64,000 nucleotides of DNA from Brachionus rotundiformis (GCA_016802295.1 JAESIW010000138.1:4739486-4803485); one strand, 5' to 3'. Counted from the stretch's first letter, positions 12,429-25,252 are shown. A program made the numbers and translations. The notes: a model not told the origin generated them from the sequence alone.

Positions 12429-13973
12429 AACAGTTTTATTTATTTTAAATTTTGATTTTAACACTTAAAATATAAAAGAAAAAATTTTTTTGATTGTCTG
12501 ATCAACTGAATGGTGTTATTTTTCTTTATTTTTTTTAATTAAGATAATATAGAACAAAATCCAACTTTTTTATTTTAAAAATTCTAATTATTATAAAAAT
12601 ATTTTTTAGAGGTCATTTATTTGAAAACATTATGCAAAAACTATCAAGTTTAAATGATTGGACTGTAGTTTTTGATTTAGAGAAATTTTTTTATATAATT
12701 TTCGTTTTTATGTAAAAAAACGAAATTTGATTTTTCAAATAAGACTAGACAATCTTAATCAAATACGCAATACAAAAAAATGCATACAAAGGCGTTTATT
12801 TTTCGTAAAGTTTAATTTCGCACTTAGCTATAAAATAACATTTAATGCCTATATAAGAAATAGTTTTTTTAATAAAACGACACGAGTCTATATGCTAATT
12901 TTATAGAAAGTTTTTTAAGCGATTATGGAACAAATTTTATTTAAAAATGATGTAGTTCATCATTTAAATTTTAGTTAATTTATGATAAATAAATTATGAT
13001 TTAAAAATGTAACATCAATGAATTTAGGGAGTATTAGATTTTCTCATAAAATAAACGAAAACTACAAGACACATTATTTATCGAGAGTTTTTAATGTTGA
13101 GATAATCCTATTGCGTAACCCCTCGATATGTTACCAAATGTTCGATATATAGATTTTTACTCTTAATAAAGAATTCAAAGAATATTATTAAAATCTAAAA
13201 CTTTGCAAAAAAACAAAGTGATACATTAAATTTTTGGTAACTATGTAGGTAGTTAGGACCTCCTCTGTTAGACATTGATTAAAATCATATTATACCTTTG
13301 TATACGACAATAAGGTCTGCTAAATTAGCATAAATATTTTAAAGAAAATTCTAAGTATTTGTTTTTCTTATAAATTTTAAAAACTATCAATATAAACGTC
13401 TAAATTAGATGATATTTAATTTTTTGGCAAAATCGTTGCTGAATATTTATCCAAGTGTTAGTGGACGGCTGTCACCGTTGATGCTATTTTGTTTCAATTT
13501 CGCTTGGAGAGCGTTCACATTGTAAGTATTTTTTTATTAGATATTTACCAATAAACTTTAAATCTAATGTTGCTAAGAGTTAAGCAAAAAAATTTAAATT
13601 ATATTTTTATTTTTTTAATAATGTCGAATTTTAAGACTTTTAATTAGCTAAAAAAACTTTGAGATTTTTTCAAATCTACGACTAAAAGCCATCAAAACAT
13701 TTTTGGCTATACTTCAAATAAACTTTAATCTTAAAATTATTAAATGGCAAAAATCTCTCAAATTACTCTTTTTTATCTTTAAAAGAATATTAATCAACAA
13801 AATTCAAAATTTCAGATTCCCTTATATGTTTTTGGCAACTACTATGGCAACTGGTTTTCAAATTCGAGTAGAAATCGAGTTCGAATAAAATAAACCTCAA
13901 CCAAAGAACACATATCCTCAAAAGACTATATAAAAATTTTTTTATTTTTTTTGTAAATTGGAGTTTCTAAAAT
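12429..13973. other. Intergenic, possible 5' UTR exon of the ankyrin gene
   Basis: Mostly AT-rich. A less AT-rich stretch at about 13,430-13,499 ends in a good donor (ATT|GTAAGTATT), and CAG acceptor-like sites follow (for example 13,813). It could be an untranslated first exon of the gene starting at 13,974. RNA evidence would be needed. Nothing else recognised. Confidence 0.3.
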
Positions 13974-15901
13974 ATGAGAGCTTTTCGTGACTTACGTGAT
14001 CTAGTTAATGTTTCGCGCTTAACCTACCATGATGACAGTGAAAATGAGTTAGAAACTGATTTTACCAATAGCATTTCTTCCATGCCTTTGAAATTGCCAG
14101 AGAGCAAAGCAACCAAAAATCCAATCTTTAAATCTTCATCTTCGAACAATTTTTTCAAAAGCCCTGATGTCCATCAGTCAAAAACAAGCCCGACTCAATC
14201 TAACCGAGGTGTTTACCTCTTAAATTCTGTTATGACTAATTCGACCTCGAGTATGATATTTAGAGAGAGAGACCAACTTTTAGACAGAAATTCGCTTCCA
14301 TTAGTTCAATTTTCGATAAACCAAAAAAAACCACTGCCGCCTTTGAAAACCAAATCTGATGTAGACAATATAGAGCCGGTGATTGATGATTTGGATGAAG
14401 AAACCCAAAGTAAAACAGATCCTTACCCGAGCTCTAATCGAATGTATAATGGAAATTTTGATGAAGTCCTTACTTTTATAGACGCGTCTGTAGTCAGCGA
14501 TTGGCTTAATCGTGCCAATCGTCTTCTCAAAAAAATGCTTAAATGGCATCAAGATGACCCAGAGTTAAGTTCGGTACAAGAAAACAAGCTATTACGTCAT
14601 GAATCATTTGTGCTTTTTTGTAATTTTTGGCTAGGAAACAACGAGCAGATTAAGTTTACTGACAAACAGCGCCGTAGCTTAATAGAAATGGAATACAACA
14701 TTATAAACGAGGAAGTAATACAAGCATTTCAAATAGGTTTGGAAAGTCAGTCAATTTCAATTAATAATATAAGTCAATTATTAAAAGCAGTTTTCAAAGA
14801 ATACCCAATTCAGCTTTTGAGTTTTAGAGGGCCTTATCTATTTTTAGACTTTGTGGACATTTTATGCTCTGATCGTGATAGCGAATACAAAAAATTACTT
14901 TCAGATGTTAAATGTCGCACTATAAATAAACAATATGCTCAATGGTTGCTATCCATAAGATCATTTGCTCTTATTAACATGTGCTGGTCAATAATTAAAT
15001 TTTACAAAAAAACTCTGAAAGAAAATTTGGCAATATTACGAAAAAATTCAGAAAGTGATTTTAAAACTCGACTTGATTGCCTGTCAGCCAGAAGCAAAAA
15101 AGTCCAAAATGAAATACCAAAATCATCCTCTAATTCATCATTATCATCTGTCAGTTCTGTAAAAAGTGACAATAGCTCAAAAAATTCTTCGTCCTTTGTA
15201 AATAGTCAAAGATTACAATCAGCTAAAGTTGAAAATAATAAATTAAGTCTATTAAAATACGATTATTATATAGAGGCCATCTTTAAGTAAGCTTTAATAA
15301 AAAGGAAAATTTAGCAAAAAAAGGAAAATGAATAATTTTAGGAATGATTTTCCAGATGTATTGCATTATTTAATATCAACTAAAAAATATGATCCTTGTA
15401 TCGAAGATGAACAAGGACGAACTCTTATATTCAGGGCTGTGATGAATGAAAAGCCTAAAATTCTTAGCTATTTAGTGAAAAGAGTAAATTAAATAAAAAA
15501 ATTTTAACTCAATGCTAAGAATATTTTTTAAGTGGCCTAACATTGATATAAACAAAGAATGTGAATCAGGAAATACGCCTCTTCATGCAGCTGCCAACAA
15601 AGGAAGCTTAAAGCTCGTGGAAATATTACTTGAATCTTTTGAACATAGTCAGTTGAATGATAAAGCTATTATAAAACTGGACGTCAATAAGCAGAATTCT
15701 AAGTGTATGAATGCAACTGCTTTACATTTGGCAGTATGGAATGATTTTAATGAAATAGCCATAAAACTTGTTCAAAATGGAGCTGATCCATTCCTAAAGA
15801 TGAATGAGAAGTCAACTGCTTTCGATTTGGCTAAGGAAAATTCTAATCAAGTTCTTTGTGATCTTTTGCTCGAGTATTACAAATCTAAAAACTCGAAATA
15901 A
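13974..15901 (+). CDS. Ankyrin-repeat protein with a large unrecognised N-terminal helical domain
   Basis: Predicted 607 residues in three exons (13974-15286, 15342-15483, 15533-15901). Introns of 55 and 49 bases are in consistent phase. Residues 1 to about 150 are Ser/Pro/Thr-rich and probably disordered. Residues about 160-370 form a largely helical region (VSDWLNRANRLLKKMLKWHQ, then FRGPYLFLDFVDILC) that I cannot place in a named family. A Ser-rich linker (about 380-425) follows. The C-terminus carries ankyrin repeats: DEQGRTLIFRAVMNEKPKIL, SGNTPLHAAANKGSLKLVEI, and NATALHLAVWNDFNEIAIKL followed by VQNGADP. The last repeat ends near the stop. An adaptor role is inferred only from the repeats. 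Confidence 0.85.
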
Positions 15902-18114
15902 TACTGATGTAAATTATTAAACACTTTAAAAAATAAAAACCTGATTTTTTTCCTTAAGAATTTTTTTGGTTTTTTGTTAAATTATTTTTTTATTTTAATA
16001 AAATTTGAAAATTTTGAATATTTATACCACAATAAAAACACTTTTATTCTTTTTTAATAATTAATTAAATGGTTTGATATTTTGCTTAAAAGAAACAAAA
16101 ATATTCAAGCAAGGATTGTTGATACCAATATTAAATTCAAGAGTTATCTTAAAAGGAACAGATATGTTCTCTTGCCAAACAAATTTTGAATAATTTTATT
16201 AAATATATAGATATATTTTGAATTAGATTGAAAAATACAAAAATATTTATAAATTTTAATTTTTCATCTTCTTTTCATGTCTGCTACTGACTCTAGACTA
16301 TTGTGATTAAATTTTTTTGGTATAACTTTTTTGATTTGGTTGCCTTAAATCCAAAAATTACAATTGAATATATCTTACTTATTCTTACTTAATACTGATA
16401 TTAGAACTGACTCAAAGTTGTTATTTCTATATAAATCTAATAATTTTAGTTTAGTTAAATAGTTTATTTCAACATAAAGATGCTTTAAATCTAATAGCAG
16501 ATTATGTGCAAAAATGTATTGAAATAAATAAATAGCACAAAAAATTAAGAATTATTTATAAAAATTTTTTAAATCTATATTTTAAAGCTATCTGTCGTTT
16601 GATCCTATATAAAAACTTGTTTCAGTCATTAACTTTACAAATTCTAAAAATCTTTGATTCCCCTGTTTATTTTGAATTGATAGCCTTTTGTACATCTACC
16701 TGAAAACGTGAGAGAAAATTGCCAACTGGCATGATCTTAAAAGAATAATTTTGATACTTAAACAATAAATTGTACAAAAGTTTATTGATTTATTTTTATT
16801 AATACAGTAGAACCTCGTTAGACCAAAATTGCGATTGAAATTTTTTATTTTGATAATTTGGTATTTGAATTTTTATTGAAATATTGTTTACTTTCAACAT
16901 CTTAAGTAAAAAAAATTAGTCATTCAGCTATATTATATTCGGACTTTATTAAAATCTATTAGCAGTATATTCGACAGAAGTTGTATTTATTAGCGTCCGA
17001 TAAATTTTAAAGAAGTGCATAAATATTTCATCAAACAATTAAATGGTCTTGTTTTTTTTCAATTAAAAATTTCAAATAATTCTTATTTTATCAAATTACT
17101 ATGAATAAGAGTATTTTTAGATGCATCTTAAAAATTTATCTTAATGAAAATTCAAATTATTTTGTTTATCATAAAATCAAAAGAATAATTTTTTGTCCAG
17201 GTATATGATTGGAAAGCAAACTACATGTTTTAATTTATATGTAATTTAATTTTAAATTTAAAAGCTTATACATTTAAAGATTTTACAATTCTTTTTTGGG
17301 TGTAATTATAATTTTTTAGCAACGCGTCGAATTAAAAGAATCTTTTTGGCTAGGCATAATAAATTTTAAGAAAAATGAAAAATTTTCTTATTGAGCCACT
17401 ACTTGCATTTAAAGTCAGCTCCATGTCTTGGGTATCGCTTTTCCTAAAACGTGCATGAATATTACAATATCTGGAAAGCATTATGTAATACAAAAAGTTT
17501 AGTTTTTAAATCCAGCTTGGACTCTCCTAAATAAATTTTTATTGTTCCCTCGTTAACTTCAATCTACAGTATTCTTTATTCAATTCGGTTTTCCTCGAAA
17601 GCGATTATAAAAATGGAAGTTAAGAATTTCAATTAAAAACCAGTTTGCCAAATAAAATTCTAATTTGATTTTTTTCCTAGATGATCAAGCTTAAATTTAA
17701 ATATGATTTAAATTGAAAATTCAAAGCTCAGCTTATTCTAGTCAAATGTTTAATTTCACATTTTTATCTTTAAAAACCAAGCTTCACTCAATCAGCTTAT
17801 TTTTGCATTCTTTGTAAAAAGATATTTTAAATGACACTAACATTTTTAAATTCTTTTATCGAATTAATAACCATTAGTGTACCAAAGATATGAAATTTTA
17901 AGTACCACGTGGATCCTGTGTGATATTCATCATTTTTTTTTATTTGTAAATTTTTTTTAGAATAAGCATATAATTTTTACGATCTTTGCTTATAATGATT
18001 TGCTTAATTTGCTTGGTTATCGAAGGTGATAATCGAAAATTTTCTTATTTATATCCGAATTTTGAAACTTAAAAACATAAATTTAAAATTTAGAAAAAAA
18101 AAACCGAAATTAAA
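15902..18114. other. Intergenic, with a pogo-like terminal sequence and the SAM synthetase promoter
   Basis: About 2.2 kb. The sequence at 16,805-16,823 (ACAGTAGAACCTCGTTAGA) resembles pogo/Tigger-type terminal inverted repeats, but no matching opposite end was found. A palindromic E-box CACGTG lies at 17,906-17,911, about 205 bases upstream of the SAM synthetase start. Its relevance is unproven. No further genes recognised. Confidence 0.4.
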
Positions 18115-19402
18115 ATGGATCATTTAATTCATAACAAAAATCAAAATACAGGCACTTTTCTTTTCACTAGTGAATCAGTAGGAGAAGGTCATCCAGATAA
18201 GATTTGCGATCAAGTATCCGACGCTGTTTTGGATGCTCATTTGGAACAAGACCCAGATGCCAGAGTTGCATGCGGTAAATTAGATTTTTAAATTTTTTTT
18301 CACTCTTTTATTTCTAAAATTTAAGAATCATTCTCTAAAACTGGTATGATCTTGGTTGGTGGTGAGATCACTTCCAAAGCCAAAGTTGACTATCAAAAAG
18401 TAATTAGAGACTGTATCAAGAAAATCGGCTATGATTCCTCCGAAAAAGGATTCGACTACAATTCTTGCAATGTTTTATTGGCTATGGAAGAGCAAAGTCC
18501 TGACATTGCTCAAGCTGTCCACGTTAACAAAAAAGAAGAGGAAATCGGTGCTGGTGACCAAGGTCTTATGTTCGGTTATGCCACTGATGAGACCGAAGAA
18601 TCAATGCCTTTGACTATTGTTTTGGCTCATAAATTGAACAAGGCTATCGCTGATGGAAGAAGATCAGGTTTGTTGCCATGGGCTAGACCAGATACCAAAA
18701 CTCAAGTTACTGTTGAATACAAAATTTCAAATGGTAGTTGCATTCCTTTGAGAGTACACACTATCGTTATTTCAGTTCAACACTCACCAGATGTTACTTT
18801 GGAAAAAATTAGACGAGACTTGATGGAACACGTAATTAAACCAGTAGTTCCAGCTCATTATTTGGATGATAAAACTGTTTATCATTTGAATCCAAGTGGC
18901 TATTTTGTAATTGGTGGTCCACAAGGTGATGCTGGTTTGACTGGTAGAAAGATTATTGTTGATACTTATGGTGGATGGGGCGCTCACGGTGGTGGTGCTT
19001 TCTCTGGCAAAGATTACACAAAAGTAGACAGAAGCGCTGCTTATGCTGCCAGATGGGTTGCCAAATCTTTGGTTAAAGCTGGTCTCTGCAAACGTGTCTT
19101 GGTTCAAATTTCATATGCAATTGGTATTGCCGAGCCATTGTCAATCACCATTTTTTCGTATGGATCATCAACAAAATCTGAAGCTGAACTATTAGATATT
19201 GTCAAGAAAAATTTCGACTTGAGACCAGGCAAAATTGTCCAGTAAGTTTTGATTTATTTTAAAAAATTTCCTTGTAATTAAAAAAATAATTCTCTTTAGG
19301 GAACTTCAATTGAAAAAACCAGTCTATAGCAAGACAAGCTGCTACGGACATTTCGGTCGTGACGAGTTCACTTGGGAACAACCAAAGAAACTTGTTTTTT
19401 AA
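18115..19402 (+). CDS. MAT2A: S-adenosylmethionine synthetase (methionine adenosyltransferase)
   Basis: Makes S-adenosylmethionine from methionine and ATP in the cytosol. Three exons (18115-18274, 18326-19241, 19300-19402), 392 residues, close to the usual length of about 395. Visible signatures: SESVGEGHPDKICDQVSDAV near the N-terminus (metal and methionine-binding region), GAGDQGLMFGYATDE, the family hexapeptide in the flexible-loop region, GGPQGDAGLTGRKIIVDTYG, and the P-loop-like GGGAFSGKDYTKVDRSAAY. The C-terminus YGHFGRDEFTWE is also typical. G/C use at third positions is higher than in neighbours, as expected for a highly expressed gene. A poly(A)-signal-like AATAAA lies about 100 bases after the stop. 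The symbol follows the animal orthologue group. Confidence 0.97.
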
Positions 19403-20170
19403 ATAATTCGCTTTTTGAATCCGTTTTGTTTTTTTGAAAAATTTTAATCAATATAATAACAAAAAACTGAAGTTTTTTGATATCTTATTTAGATTTATTA
19501 GAAAATAAAAGAGATTTTATTTAATTTAACATTTTATTTGAAAAATTTTTAAACTAGTAAACAACAAAGAACTAAACTTCTTAATTAATATTTTGTTAAG
19601 ATATTTGTTATACCTAGAGTCTGGCCACTCCTTTAAACATAGATAAAGATAACGAATTCATTTTGTAAAAAATACACTAGAATAAAATAGAATTTAAATA
19701 AAAATCAGGAACCAAAACTTAGTCATTCTAAATTAAGGAATATTTATTATATTATTATTAATTGACTGATGCAATAACCATTATTAATCGGTTATTGATT
19801 GCAAATCAGTAATAAATGTAAATCAATATTTATGGATAGCAAAAATATTTATTGACTTTTGATCAATAAATGGTGATTAGTTGATATACCCTAACATATT
19901 CATTAAGTCTTAAGTTTTCATCTACTAAGATTTACAATCAATGAATTGGATCCTTTTATAAGACACACTTTCTTTATTTACTTTTTTTTTAATTTGAAAA
20001 AAATAATAATAATGTCTAAATAATAAAAAATCATGCATTCTAATTCCCAATTATTAAAAAAAAAATACTTATAATTTGAAATTATTATATTATTCATTAA
20101 AAAAATTTTTTTTTCAATTTATTTATTTGTTTTACATTTAAGTTATTAAATCTAAATTTTACTATACAGC
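19403..20170. other. Intergenic between convergent genes
   Basis: 3' flanks of the SAM synthetase and VWA genes. Imperfect inverted repeats near 19,765-19,790 (ATAACC...GGTTAT) are too weak to call. Nothing else seen. Confidence 0.45.
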
Positions 20171-21232
20171 TTAATTTTTTTTATATCTATTAAGAGCTTT
20201 TTGAACCAATCTTTCTGACTGAGCATAGCTAATATCAGATTTTCCAATAGAATATTCAGCTTTTGCTTCTTCTGGCATTGCTGCTGGAATTGAAGATAAC
20301 AATGCAGAATCATGAGATAAAAATCTCTGATTTTTGTCATAAAGACTAAAATTAGGTCTAAAATCATCTCTAATTTCTTTCAAGTTTTTAATTTTTGAAT
20401 ATTTGATAGCTTCATCGGAAGCCTTTTCGATATTCGAATTGTTTAACAAAATTTGGCTGGTTACTGTGCCTTTAGATTTAAGCCTTGTTTCAACAGCTTC
20501 GGCTAGTAATTTTTCATCCGAAATTCCTTCCAATTTTTTTTGTTGAACTTCATCTTCGACTTCGTTCATTAATTTCTCTAAGGAAATTTCCTCTACTGCA
20601 CCACCAACAATTACTTTGGCAAGAAGTTTTGCATTTCGTAAAGGAACATATTGACCTCCAGTTCGGTAAGCTAGAGAAGAAAAAAATTCCTTGTAAGGTA
20701 TTAGAGCTGGTTCGCATCCAACTGAGTATAAAGTGATTGCCTTTTCTGCTAATTTTACAACTGATTCAATCGGATCGATTCCGTTTGGTGATCCATTTGG
20801 CATTGAATCTCCAGGACAATTTATTCCATGTGGTGGTGCATCTGATATTAAAATGCATATTTTTGTAGCGTTTTCACGCCAGGATAACTTGAGAGCAGCA
20901 TGTAAAGCTTCAGCTACACATTCAGGTTCATCCCCACCACCTTGCGCCTGGCACTCTTCTAACCATTGTCTCATTTGCTTTATTGAATTGGTAAAATCAT
21001 GCACTCTAGTTTCGAATGTTGTATCTTGGGGTGGATTATCCCGGTATTCGATCAAGGCTAATTTTACATCAGATTTTTCAAGACTCACAATATCCTCAAC
21101 AATCATTTTTATGCTGTCTCTTGCGCTGTCAATATAGCTACCCATTGACCCGGTGCAATCCATGATAAATGCTAGGTCAAGAACTGATGAATCATGCTTT
21201 GCTAATTCAGGTTGCTGAATTTTTTCTGACAT
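20171..21232 (-). CDS. VWA-domain protein with intact MIDAS
   Basis: Intronless, 353 residues. A von Willebrand factor A domain occupies about residues 15-215. The MIDAS metal motif is DCTGSMG (residues 25-31), and the later metal-site elements appear as QGGGDEPECVAEAL and ILISDAPPHG. There is no signal peptide, so it is probably cytoplasmic. The C-terminal 130 residues are helical and charged without a recognised domain. Similar VWA modules occur in alpha-kinase-type and other intracellular proteins of protists and invertebrates, but no kinase domain is present. Function unknown beyond metal-dependent binding. Confidence 0.85.
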   Translation of the reverse strand: MSEKIQQPELAKHDSSVLDLAFIMDCTGSMGSYIDSARDSIKMIVEDIVSLEKSDVKLALIEYRDNPPQDTTFETRVHDFTNSIKQMRQWLEECQAQGGGDEPECVAEALHAALKLSWRENATKICILISDAPPHGINCPGDSMPNGSPNGIDPIESVVKLAEKAITLYSVGCEPALIPYKEFFSSLAYRTGGQYVPLRNAKLLAKVIVGGAVEEISLEKLMNEVEDEVQQKKLEGISDEKLLAEAVETRLKSKGTVTSQILLNNSNIEKASDEAIKYSKIKNLKEIRDDFRPNFSLYDKNQRFLSHDSALLSSIPAAMPEEAKAEYSIGKSDISYAQSERLVQKALNRYKKN

Positions 21233-21915
21233 TTTTAAAAGAATGAGAGAAGAAAAAAATAAAATGAATATTTATACACCAAAATGTGATTCATCAATTG
21301 AATTTAAATTATGAAATTATTATATCTAATTAAGTATTTATCGAGTTATGTTAATAATTTACCTTAAAGAAAAATTTAGAAAGGATTATTTAAAAAAAAA
21401 GTAAAAAGTATCAAGGTGATAGAGGTAGAAATTTAAATTTTTAAATTCAAAAATTCAAAAATTTTTAAATAGAAAATATTCTAAAATTTTTAAATATGTT
21501 GAATCTAAATCGATTAAAAATTTTATTTCATTTCAAGTTCGTTCGATAATTAATTTTAAATTAAATAAAATTAAAATTTGACTAAATTTGATTTTTTTAC
21601 GAAATTATTTATTTAGTGATAGTATTTATTTTGTACAATTTAAAATGTTGAATTCATATCCATTATTTAAAAATAAATACATTTTTGGTTTGAAAAAAAA
21701 GTAATTTAAAACATTTTTAAATGGCAAAAGTATTCGAATAATTTTTATCAGAGTTTATCAAAAAAATAAATGTACTTGTTTTTTTTAACTTAACTTTGTT
21801 ATTATATAATACTATACAAATAAATAAAAGAATTTAAACTTCCTAATTATGATTTTTAAAATTATTCAAATTTTAAAAATAGGAAACATTCTAAATAGAA
21901 CAAAAAATTTCTTAA
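21233..21915. other. Divergent intergenic region
   Basis: AT-rich shared upstream region of the VWA gene (-) and the zinc-finger gene (+). No distinct motif recognised. Confidence 0.45.
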
Positions 21916-22668
21916 ATGGAGCATAATATCAAAAGTGTAAAGAAAATTTTAAAAAATTGGAACAAAAAAAAAAGGACCATAAACGGTTTTACTTATTTAG
22001 AAAGAATTGCGAAAGTATTGAATCTTAATTTGCGTAAGTACACTGAAAAAGGTGACAATGGATTTAAAACAATTATCAAAGTACTGGATATTGAAAGTTC
22101 CTGCTTGGACCTGAACAGAAAGTTTTCTATTACCGCAGCTTCATTTGATTGTATAAAAAAAATACTCCAAAATTTTGGAATTGAGACAAATATAGTAATT
22201 AGACTCGAGAAATTATGGTTGAAAAAACAAGATCCAAATACCAAGAAAAAAATATTTTTCCAATGCCCAATTTGTACAGAAGATTTAAAATTAGAGAATG
22301 CCACAGAGCATATCAAAATTTGCCATCAAAATAATAAATGTAATCAAATTCAATGCAGAAAATGTAATAATGAAATTCCAGTTGAGAATTGGTCAAGACA
22401 TTGCGAAAAATGTTGGGTAACTAATTGTTTGATGTGTTCTGAAGATATTCAGATAGAAAATTTTCAAAAACATGCATCAGAATGTTGGAAGAATTCTACA
22501 CCAGTATTAAAATCAAGGTATAATTTCCGACGAAGAGCCAAGGAATCAGAAATTCCTTTAGTTGTCCTAGATAGTTCGGATTCAAGCGAATCAGAGTCAT
22601 ACGAAAAAAAAAAATTCCATTGTGCTTCATGTCTCCAGCCGATAAAATCAAAAAAACCACGATCTTGA
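21916..22668 (+). CDS. Small C2HC-type zinc-finger protein, function unknown
   Basis: Intronless, 250 residues. The N-terminal about 110 residues are basic and helical. From about residue 115 there are three tandem Cys/His units of similar design: CPICTEDLKLENATEHIKIC, then CRKCNNEIPVENWSRHCEKC, then CLMCSEDIQIENFQKHASEC. A final unit CASC sits at the C-terminus. Each has the CxxC...H...C spacing of C2HC/UBZ- or TRAF-like fingers. A Ser/Asp/Glu-rich stretch (LDSSDSSESES) and an RRR basic patch precede the end. The tandem finger units suggest binding to nucleic acid or ubiquitin, but no family could be named. Confidence 0.75.
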   Translation: MEHNIKSVKKILKNWNKKKRTINGFTYLERIAKVLNLNLRKYTEKGDNGFKTIIKVLDIESSCLDLNRKFSITAASFDCIKKILQNFGIETNIVIRLEKLWLKKQDPNTKKKIFFQCPICTEDLKLENATEHIKICHQNNKCNQIQCRKCNNEIPVENWSRHCEKCWVTNCLMCSEDIQIENFQKHASECWKNSTPVLKSRYNFRRRAKESEIPLVVLDSSDSSESESYEKKKFHCASCLQPIKSKKPRS

Positions 22669-23122
22669 TTTAATTTGTGTTTTTTCCCCTTCTTGTTATT
22701 ATTTAAATTAATTAAGAAATTAAATTTGATCCATTTTATTTACTCAAATTTATTTTTAATAAGAAAATAAAAAATAAGCTTGTGATTCACTTAGATTTTT
22801 AGTCAAATGATTAAGTTATTATCATTTTATCCAAACAATTAGCGAAAGCTAAAAAAGAAGCTTATTTGGCAAAAAAAAAAAGCATAAACCAAATTAATAA
22901 TTTATTTAAAATTGAAAAATTTATAAAATAATATTCGGAATGAATCGAAATTTTAGACTTACTTATAAAAATTTAAATTCCAAACTAAAAAAAGAGATTG
23001 TATTAATACCAAAAAATATTAAATTCCATTTTAAAATTTAAAAATCAGATCGAAAAATATTTTACATTAGTTTTTTTTTTTAATGAGTGTTCATTAAAAA
23101 TTCATTACCAATAACAAGCTCT
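22669..23122. other. Intergenic between convergent genes
   Basis: AT-rich 3' flanks of the zinc-finger gene and bicaudal-D. Nothing recognised. Confidence 0.45.
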
Positions 23123-25252
23123 TTAATTTTGACTTACAATATTTTTCAAACGCTTTTGCAGACTAGTTCTAAATGGTATGTTGCTATCATCCGGATTGGC
23201 TCCTTCCGAATTAGTTTCACAATTGGAATCGCTTTTCTCTTGCACATTTGAATCAGCCGTCTTGTTTTTTGGCTTTGTTTGCTGTCTTTCATTGTCCATT
23301 TCCAAATCTTCAAGTCTTTGGGTAAGTTTTAGTTTTTGTTGGATGGCCAGTCTCAAAAGAGAATTCAATGTCTTTTTTTCTTCTTCGGCAGCTAGCAGCA
23401 TTCGCTGCGATTCATCTAACTGGGCCACGTATTCGTCACACCGTGCAGTAAACATGGCTCTCAAAGTAGCGAATGTAGCCGCATCTTCTTTCAATGTCTT
23501 CAGCTCATTTCTTAGCTTTTGCATTGTCTCAGTTACAACTAGTTTCTCATTTTCATATTTGCTCTTCAAATTAGCCAGGGCAACCTCAGCTGTTTGCTTA
23601 TTAGCTTTCAGAACAGTCCTCAATGTGGCTATTTGTTCTCGTTTGGTAGAGAGCAATGACTTTAATTTTATTATTTGATCTTGTAATTCCTGTACATCTG
23701 TGGGTAAATTGTCAGACTTGGCAGGCACTGGTTTGTCAAACGATTTTTCATAGTTGCTTCTCAGTAATTTTATAAAATCGAGTATTTTTCTACATTTTTC
23801 GTTCAATTTAGATTTTTGATCATACAACGCAGTTGTTGATTGCTCCTCTGTCTCACTGCTGTTCTTGGTCACAACTTGGTTGAATTGATCTAATTGCTTA
23901 AACAATTGATCCAAATTAATGCCAATATCTTCGAATTCTTTATTTTGCTCCAACAAATTAAGGCCATCTATATGAAATCTTAAGTTTTCAGTCAAATTGA
24001 CTATTAGTTTGTTTGATTTTTCATCGCTGGTTTTTGGTACTTCACAGTTGGGCAGCTTTTTGTGTATGTTAATCACATTGGTTAAAGCTGATGTAATGTC
24101 CGATTTAAGATCGTTCAATTCACTTTCCAATCCTTCTTTGTGTTTATTTATTTCCTCTATTTTCTTCTCAAGTATTTCGATTTCAGTGACTGACTGCATT
24201 TCGGACAGAAAGCTGTGCTTGGTGTTGATAGGCTCAATGTTGATCGGTTCTGAGTCAGAATTTTCATCTTCTTCAATTTCATCTTCATAGTCATAGTCAA
24301 ACTTCAAATCTTTGGCAATATTTTGAAGTTCTTGCAACGATTGCTTCTCGCGTCTTTCATGAGATTCTCGCTTCTTTTGATATTTATGTTCTCTTTCTTC
24401 TCGAATCGAATTTAGAGATTCTTCTAGCTGTTTCTCTACAATTTTCTTCAATGTAGTCAACTCGACTATTTGAGACTCTAATGTATCAAGCTTTTCTTCT
24501 AAGGCTCTATTTTCATGACGTATTGTATCCAATTCTACCAGATCTTCTTTTAATTTTGCGATTTGTTCCTGCAGTTGGACGTTTTCGCCATCTAGTTCAG
24601 TGTTATCGACAAGCAATCGATTTTCTCTCTCTTTTAATAATTTAATTTCGTTTTTTTGCTGCAGAAATGTGTCCTTGAGCTGTTCACAAGCTTGTTGAGA
24701 TTCTTGCTGTATCAGGATCAATTTTTCATTTTCATTATACACTTGTTTAAGCTCTTGTTTTGTTTTTTTCACTTCGATTTCAAGACTGGTTATTTGCTTG
24801 GTCAATTTTTCTTCTCGATCCGCAGATTCAATAAGCAAATTTTGCTCATCATCTTGTGAATTTTCTTTCTTTTTAATTTTCATCTTCGAAAACTCCTAGT
24901 CAAAATAATAAAATGGGTAAAAAATTAAAAATTCTTAATATTTATTGAAATTTCTTATAAAATCACAGAAATGAATCAATCTGGACAAATCAAGCAAAAA
25001 ATATAAGATTACCATATTAGCATTGTCCAGTTGAGTTTTCCAATTTTGAATCTCATCCTCAAGCTCATAATTTCTGTTTTGGATCTTTTTGAACTCTTCA
25101 AGTAACGATAGACCGTATTCGGCCGCCTGTTTACTAGCCGATTTTTCTTCTTCTAATTGCTGTCTCACTTTTGCCAATTCACACCTCAACTCGTCATGGT
25201 TTAGCTCAGAATCTGTTGAAACCTGATCGCACGCTGGATTCACATCGACCAT
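23123..25252 (-). CDS. BICD: Bicaudal-D dynein adaptor
   Basis: Coiled-coil adaptor that links dynein-dynactin to cargo. Two exons (25252-25013 and 24895-23123), about 670 residues. The 117-base intron is longer than most here. The N-terminus has the CC1-box-like AAEYGLSLLEEF that contacts dynein light intermediate chain. The C-terminal coil is strongly conserved: REQIATLRTVLKANKQTAEV, then ALANLKSKYENEK, KLRNELKTLKEDAATFATLR, AMFTARCDEYVAQLDE and KTLNSLLRLAIQQKLKLTQR. This is the cargo-binding (Rab6/Egalitarian) segment. The middle is Glu/Lys-rich with an acidic patch. Met at 25252 is preferred; an upstream in-frame Met at 25291 would add a hydrophobic stretch unlike the family. Confidence 0.95.

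Noticed and set aside
16805..16823. Pogo/Tigger-like terminal inverted repeat
   Set aside because: Only one end is visible; no convincing reverse-complement partner within several kb, so no element was called.
19760..19880. Possible structured RNA or palindromic element after the SAM synthetase gene
   Set aside because: Stems are only 6-7 bases in very AT-rich DNA; not distinguishable from chance.
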